Shown: piece by piece, positions 6,734 through 10,441 of the stretch | Numbering within the stretch: position 1 is the stretch's first letter | Layout of the letters: every line of letters starts with the position of its first letter | Assembly (NCBI GenBank): GCA_964461885.1 | Contig: CAYWVY010000069.1 | Coordinates: 1 to 10,441, forward strand | DNA from: UBA288 sp964461885 | Lineage (GTDB): Archaea > Halobacteriota > Methanomicrobia > Methanomicrobiales > Methanospirillaceae | Length of the DNA: 10,441 nt | Direction of reading: 5' to 3' | Notes under the pieces: generated by a model | Database searches by the model: none | What the model saw: only the letters and a program-made list of their open reading frames with translations | What the model was told of the DNA's origin: nothing | Translations under genes and position numbers: made by a program

Positions 6734-7147
6734 ATGGTACGAAGCGCGGGATACCAGGTCCGCAGGCCCGTGACCGCGGCCTGGCGATCCCCCGAGGAAG
6801 CACAGGAGCTGCTCGGGAAGGCGAGGTCGAGCCTTGCCCTCGCACGGTCGACGGGGCGGGGCGTGATGGTCGAGGACCTCTGCGCGCTCGCCCGCCAGGC
6901 GGTCGAACGGGCCGTGCAGGCCGTGCTGGTCGCCGAGGGAGTGGTGCCGCCGGTCGACGGGTCGGTCGGGTCCATGCTCGCAGCGCTCCGGAATGCAGGG
7001 GTCGAAGTTCCCGATCGGCTCGGGCGGGCTGCGAACCTCTTCCCCGGCGAGACACCGGGAGAGACGATCCGGATCGAGAAGTACTACGAGGCAGTCCTCG
7101 TTGCGACCGAGGTCCTCCGGTTCGCCGAGGAGCGGGTCCGCAGCTGA
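6734..7147 (+). CDS. HEPN-domain-like protein lacking the catalytic histidine
   Basis: The 137-residue, mostly helical protein matches the HEPN pattern (PF05168-like): PEEAQELLGKARSSLALA (20-37), an Ala-rich helix LCALARQAVERAVQAVLVAEG (49-69) in place of the usual 'HAQQAAEKALKALL..G', PP at 72-73, and a last helix IEKYYEAVLVATEVLRFAEE (114-133). HEPN proteins are often RNase toxins paired with a nucleotidyltransferase antitoxin. Here no MNT gene is adjacent, and the protein contains no histidine at all, so the R-x4-6-H nuclease motif is absent and DGSV stands where THDL-type sequence is usual. It is likely a non-catalytic HEPN, perhaps a binding or scaffold module. ATG 6734 is the only start codon after an in-frame stop at 6704. 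Family assignment rests on helix pattern and is moderate. Confidence 0.65.
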   Translation: MVRSAGYQVRRPVTAAWRSPEEAQELLGKARSSLALARSTGRGVMVEDLCALARQAVERAVQAVLVAEGVVPPVDGSVGSMLAALRNAGVEVPDRLGRAANLFPGETPGETIRIEKYYEAVLVATEVLRFAEERVRS

Positions 7148-7577
7148 TCTCTCGCCCCCTCCGCTCGGTGCGCCCTGCGTGGGCGCGATGGCGCCGCGAA
7201 CACCGGGAGTGAACGGCATATCGGATGGGCGGACCCTGGCGGGGGTTCCCTTTTTCTGCGCTGTCGAGTTCTCCTCAGCACGGGCGACGGCTGACTGCCA
7301 CCTCCAGGCTCCTCCCGGGTTTCCACCTCTGGTGATCCGCACTCAACCCTCCTATCCAGGCACCCGTTCCGACCGCGACAGATGATCTGCAGATGTCCTG
7401 TTCCGAATAGAGCGACCGTTTGGGAACTCCGGCCAGAATCTGGTCCGGTCCGGCAGGACAAAGGGGCCTCCCCGCACGAAGCGACGGAGGATCGCCTGCG
7501 CGCCCGGACGGACAGGTATTCGTGGGGTTTTCCCCGGCGGACATCGGTGCGAAGGCCTCGGGGGAAGGGAGAAAGGG
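7148..7577. other. Gap of about 430 bp without a recognisable gene
   Basis: Open frames exist on both strands, but none shows a known motif or good start signal. A perfect hairpin GCGCCC/GGGCGC (7170-7175 with 7181-7186, loop of 5) lies 23 bases after the HEPN stop, and a T5 at 7251-7255 could end that transcript. A second stem GGCCAG/CTGGTC (7431-7436 with 7440-7445) has a 3-base loop. The heptamer GTTCCGA occurs at about 7366 and 7400. Base composition is slightly less GC-rich than the coding regions. It may be the 3' ends of two transcripts plus decayed sequence. Confidence 0.4.
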
Positions 7578-7583
7578 AAAAAA
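7578..7583 (-). terminator. T-tract terminator of the surface-protein gene
   Basis: On the minus strand the stop codon at 7598-7596 is followed 12 bases later by TTTTTT and then CCCTTTCTCCC, a pyrimidine-rich tract typical of archaeal termination. No hairpin is needed. Confidence 0.55.
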
Positions 7584-7595
7584 GGATGGTTGGGG

Positions 7596-10441
7596 TTACT
7601 CTCTGCGGAGGACGAGGGCCGCCACTGCGGCGAGACCGACAAGAGCCACGACCGCACCGAACCCGGATGCCTGGGTCGGGGCGGCGACCGGCGCATCGTT
7701 ACCAGCCAACAGGGTCGCGGTCGCTCCTGTCGCCTCCCTCGTCGTGATGGTGCCAGAGTTGCCCTCGACACCTGTGGAGATCGAGGTCCCTTCGACGCCC
7801 GAGTCGACTACCGCCGGGTTGCTTTCGGCCTGAAAGGTGCTCGTGTCGATCGTGACGGCGGGCATAGCGGCCATCGCTCCTGTCGGGGAAGACAGAGATG
7901 GGCCAAGCGGGAGAGAGTCAGTTCCAATCCCGCCGGGCAGCACGAATATACCATCTACGAACCCATCGGCGTCCCGGTCTGGTGTCACATCTGAGAAGCC
8001 TGTCCCGGATGGCGTACCCCAGTAGTTCCCGCCGATCAAAGCATTCCCGACGACGTTCTTCCCGGGTCGTGCAGAGAGGTTCCAGGTACCCGAGAACGCG
8101 CCGCTCGGAGTCAGTATGTTCGCAGTGTTGTTGAGGTAGTTGTCCACGACCGTCAGATTTTCTGCCGCCGTCAGGTTCAGACCGTAGTACTTGCTCGAGT
8201 AGATGCGGTTGGCCCTGATCGTTGTGTTCGTGGCCTTCTCGATCTCGATCCCCTCGTCATTCGCGCCGATGATGTTGGCGAGCAGGGTCACATCCGCGCA
8301 GCCCTGCGAGAGGTGGATCCCCGACCCGCGGACGTTATTCGTGACAACGTTGTGTACGACCAGAGTCCGGCTGGTCGCGGTCAGGTTGATCCCGTCGTCG
8401 TCGCGATCGATCACACTGCACTCGATCCGGTTGTCACCGCCGCCGACGACTATGATCCCGTCATAGGTATTCGACGAGGTGTTTACGTAGACGAGCCGGC
8501 TGTTGGTGACATCGAACAGGCCGATACCGTAGGCGAAGTCGGTCACGGTCACACTCTGGATCGTGACGTTGGAGAGGACGCCGTCGCCGCGTACCCGGAT
8601 ACCGTAGGTACCGTGTCCGTCAACGCCGTCGATGGTGTGGCCGTTCCCATCGATGACCACGTTTGAGACGCGGATGTCGAGCCAGACGGGGGCGGTTGTG
8701 TTGTAGACGTCGGTGCCGATCTGGTAGAATCCGGGCTCGGTGATCACGGTCGGAGCGGTGATCACGGTCACAGGACCAGTCGGAGCGGGAATGAGCGGGC
8801 AGAGATCGGTGGGGATCGTGACCGTCGGGGTCGGCACGACGGTCGGGGGAGCGGTCGTCCGCAGGCTCGTCGGGACCATGGTATGCGTCACCGTCGGTGT
8901 GCTGGTCGCTCCGCCCCCTTCCGGAGTGGTGGGCGTGGGCGTCGCGGTGACGGTCCGTGTTGGCGTCTTTGTCGCCGTCGGCGTCGGGGTCATCGTATCG
9001 GTGGCGCCGCCGCCCCCGGGGATGGTGGGTGTTGGCGTCGCGGTGACGGTCCGTGTTGGCGTCTTTGTCGCCGTCGGCGTCGGGGTCATCGTATCGGTGG
9101 CGCCGCCGCCGCCCGGAATCGTCGGCGTCGGCGACTTCGTCACCGTGGGAGTGGCGGTCTTCGTCACCGTCGGTGTTTTCGTCACCGTGGGGGTGGCGGT
9201 CTTCGTCACCGTCGGTGTCTTCGTTGCCGTCGGTGTAGGTGTCATCGTATCGGTGGCCCCACCACCGCCCGGAACCGTGGGCGTCGGTGATGGGGTTTGA
9301 GTCGCCGTCGATGTCGCCGTCTCCGTGACCGTTGGCGTCGCCGTCTCAGTCACTGTCGGTGTCGCTGTCTCCGTGACCGTTGGTGTCGCTGTCTCAGTGA
9401 CTGTCGGTATCGCTGTCTCAGTGACCGTTGGCGTCGCCGTCTCTGTCACCGTTGGCGTCGGTGTCTCGGTCACCGTTGGCGTCGGTGTCTCGGTCGCCGT
9501 CGGTGTGGGCGTCTCTGTCACCGTTGGCGTCGGTGTCTCGGTCGCCGTCGGTGTCGCGGTCACCGTTGATGTGGGCGTCTCTGTCACCGTTGGCGTGGGT
9601 GTCGCGGTCACCGTTGGCGTGGGTGTCGCGGTCGCCGTCGGTGTCGCGGTCACCGTTGGTGTGGGCGTCTCTGTCACCGTTGGCGTGGGTGTCGCGGTCG
9701 CCGTCGGTGTCGGGGTCACCGTTGGTGTGGGCGTGGGTGTCACTATTACGAGAACGTCGAGGCTGTGTTTGTCGGTGTCCGTGGAGGTGGTACAGCCGTA
9801 CTCGCCGGTCGCAGTAACTGTGTTCACCAGCGGGTCCGGAGTTGCTGCAACCGTCCAGTCGGCCGTGAAGAGCCACGTCTCGGCGATGTCGAGCTTGCTG
9901 TCGTTATTGGCGTCACCGGAGACATATGTCGCCGCGCCGGCAACGTTGTCGACAACCATCACGTTCGAAAGCGGCACCTCACCGGTGTTCGTCACCGTGA
10001 AGCTGTAGGTGACCGTGCCGCCGATAGCGGCAAACGGTGGACCGTTTTTGATGACATTGATGCCGGAGCCGAGGATGTCGAGACTGTGCTCGTCATCGTC
10101 GGTATACGTCGTACCGCCGTACTCACCGGTCGCCGTAACCGTGTTCACCAGCGGGTCCGGAGTTGCTGCAACCGTCCAGGCCGCCGTGAAGGTCCACGTC
10201 TCGGTGACGTCGAGCTTGCTGTCGGTGTTGGTATCGCCGGACTGGTAGGTTGCAGCCCCGGCGACATCATCGACAACCGTCACATTGGACAGCGGGACTT
10301 CGCCGGTGTTTGTGACCGTGAAGCTGTAGGTGATCGTGTCGCCAATACCGGCACTCGATGGACCGGTCTTCGTGACGTTGATCCCTGAGCCGAGAACGTC
10401 GAGACTGTGTTCGTCGGTGTCCGTGGAGGTGGTACCGCCGT
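7596..10441 (-). CDS. Large secreted surface protein: DUF11-like repeats, Thr/Pro linker, NosD-like beta-helix, PGF-CTERM-like tail; N-terminus outside window
   Basis: The frame stays open to the right edge, so the visible 947 residues are the C-terminal part. A GTG at 10283 is internal to a repeat, not the start. In protein order: (1) tandem 107-residue repeats (10441-9759) with SFTVTNTGEVPLSNV and DPLVNTVTATGEY, resembling DUF11-type beta-sandwich domains; (2) a Thr/Pro/Val linker of about 315 residues (9747-8803), mucin-like and probably glycosylated; (3) a parallel beta-helix of NosD/PbH1 type (about 8800-7990) with VVIDGNGHTIDG, SSKYYGLNLTAAENLTVV and a closing GGNYWGTPSG block, plus at least eight N-X-S/T sequons; (4) a C-terminal tail (7667-7599): SGFG, a hydrophobic helix, then RRE. 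Such tails are cut by archaeosortase and the protein is lipid-anchored to the cell surface. The role is likely adhesion or S-layer association; the carbohydrate or partner bound is unknown. Confidence 0.85.
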   Translation of the reverse strand, partial: GGTTSTDTDEHSLDVLGSGINVTKTGPSSAGIGDTITYSFTVTNTGEVPLSNVTVVDDVAGAATYQSGDTNTDSKLDVTETWTFTAAWTVAATPDPLVNTVTATGEYGGTTYTDDDEHSLDILGSGINVIKNGPPFAAIGGTVTYSFTVTNTGEVPLSNVMVVDNVAGAATYVSGDANNDSKLDIAETWLFTADWTVAATPDPLVNTVTATGEYGCTTSTDTDKHSLDVLVIVTPTPTPTVTPTPTATATPTPTVTETPTPTVTATPTATATPTPTVTATPTPTVTETPTSTVTATPTATETPTPTVTETPTPTATETPTPTVTETPTPTVTETATPTVTETAIPTVTETATPTVTETATPTVTETATPTVTETATSTATQTPSPTPTVPGGGGATDTMTPTPTATKTPTVTKTATPTVTKTPTVTKTATPTVTKSPTPTIPGGGGATDTMTPTPTATKTPTRTVTATPTPTIPGGGGATDTMTPTPTATKTPTRTVTATPTPTTPEGGGATSTPTVTHTMVPTSLRTTAPPTVVPTPTVTIPTDLCPLIPAPTGPVTVITAPTVITEPGFYQIGTDVYNTTAPVWLDIRVSNVVIDGNGHTIDGVDGHGTYGIRVRGDGVLSNVTIQSVTVTDFAYGIGLFDVTNSRLVYVNTSSNTYDGIIVVGGGDNRIECSVIDRDDDGINLTATSRTLVVHNVVTNNVRGSGIHLSQGCADVTLLANIIGANDEGIEIEKATNTTIRANRIYSSKYYGLNLTAAENLTVVDNYLNNTANILTPSGAFSGTWNLSARPGKNVVGNALIGGNYWGTPSGTGFSDVTPDRDADGFVDGIFVLPGGIGTDSLPLGPSLSSPTGAMAAMPAVTIDTSTFQAESNPAVVDSGVEGTSISTGVEGNSGTITTREATGATATLLAGNDAPVAAPTQASGFGAVVALVGLAAVAALVLRRE
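8938..9110. repeat. Direct repeat of 77 bp with 96-bp period in the Thr/Pro linker
   Basis: Bases 8938-9014 recur at 9034-9110 without visible difference, and the last part appears a third time, diverged, near 9225-9270. Each copy encodes a GGGGATDTMTPTPTATKTPT-type spacer, so the linker grew by duplication of a compound unit. Confidence 0.8.
9313..9552. repeat. Ten tandem 24-bp repeats in the Thr/Pro linker
   Basis: Units begin at 9313 and every 24 bases up to 9529 (for example GTCGCCGTCTCCGTGACC...). On the coding strand they encode the octapeptide TVTETATP and variants. Units to the left are more alike; those to the right differ at scattered third positions. Confidence 0.85.
9553..9735. 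repeat. Direct repeat with 90-bp period in the Thr/Pro linker
   Basis: The block beginning GTCGCGGTCACCGTTG at 9553 recurs at 9643, with one G/A difference early on and near identity for most of its length, including GTGGGCGTCTCTGTCACC. It abuts the 24-bp array and encodes TVTATPTPT-type sequence. Confidence 0.7.
9759..10441. repeat. Tandem 321-bp repeats encoding 107-residue DUF11-like domains
   Basis: Unit A covers 9759-10079, unit B 10080-10400, and unit C begins at 10401 and leaves the window. The exact 321-bp period (107 codons) is fixed by landmarks such as a 39-bp identical stretch at 9820-9858 and 10141-10179. More copies probably continue to the right. Confidence 0.9.

Noticed and set aside
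7381..7401. GACAGATGATCTGCAGATGTC as a regulatory palindrome or box C/D RNA
   Set aside because: Only the outer four bases and short inner pieces pair, and no matching C/D box set at the right spacing was found.
9313..9552. Possible CRISPR array in the 24-bp repeats
   Set aside because: Repeats are directly adjacent with no unique spacers and lie in frame inside a protein-coding linker.
8740..10008. Long open frames on the plus strand reading VTVGVAVSVTVGV-type repeats
   Set aside because: They are the complement of the Thr/Pro linker; the periodic low-complexity DNA lacks stops in several frames. The minus frame has recognisable domains on both sides.
10281..10283. GTG as start of the surface protein
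   Set aside because: It falls inside a DUF11 repeat (SNV of the unit) and the frame stays open to the window edge.

Overview
The window looks like chromosomal DNA from a high-GC methanogenic euryarchaeon, most likely of the order Methanomicrobiales; the genus cannot be fixed by eye. The evidence is a dihydropteroate-synthase-like protein of the methanogen type, a four-subunit pyruvate:ferredoxin oxidoreductase encoded as separate genes, AT-rich archaeal TATA-like boxes in a very GC-rich background, GGAGG/GGTG-type ribosome binding sites, and a large surface protein with a PGF-CTERM-like archaeal sorting tail.

Left part (1-3101): a DHPS-like pterin-pathway gene runs leftward off the edge (1-972). 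Diverging from it across 42 bp is a two-gene unit, a PHP-domain phosphoesterase and tRNA pseudouridine synthase TruA, coupled by an ATGA overlap. TruA converges on a leftward single-pass membrane protein with a proline-rich cytoplasmic arm; the two stop codons abut in the palindrome TGATCA.

Middle (3189-6406): a tight four-gene operon in the order porB-porA-porG-porD (beta, alpha, gamma, ferredoxin-like delta), with junctions overlapping by 7, 1 and 4 bases, followed by T-tracts and a small hairpin. Its product interconverts acetyl-CoA + CO2 and pyruvate with ferredoxin; in methanogens it mainly serves carbon assimilation. A leftward HIT-family nucleotide hydrolase/transferase gene follows.

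Right part (6407-10441): a GC-rich intergenic stretch with several potential hairpins leads to a well-formed TATA box 24 bp before an orphan HEPN-like gene that has no histidine and appears leaderless. A gap of about 430 bp without a recognisable gene follows. The last 2.8 kb are the C-terminal 947 residues of a giant leftward surface protein: tandem 107-residue DUF11-like beta-sandwich repeats, a Thr/Pro linker of about 315 residues built from nested DNA repeats, a NosD-like right-handed beta-helix rich in N-glycosylation sequons, and a sorting tail in which the usual PGF is SGF.

The metabolic genes are ordinary housekeeping functions. The unusual material lies in the right third: the repeat architecture and altered sorting signal of the surface protein, the histidine-less HEPN gene, and the structured intergenic region. 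No defence system, CRISPR array, tRNA, rRNA or insertion sequence was found, and I do not see a convincing new multi-gene system.
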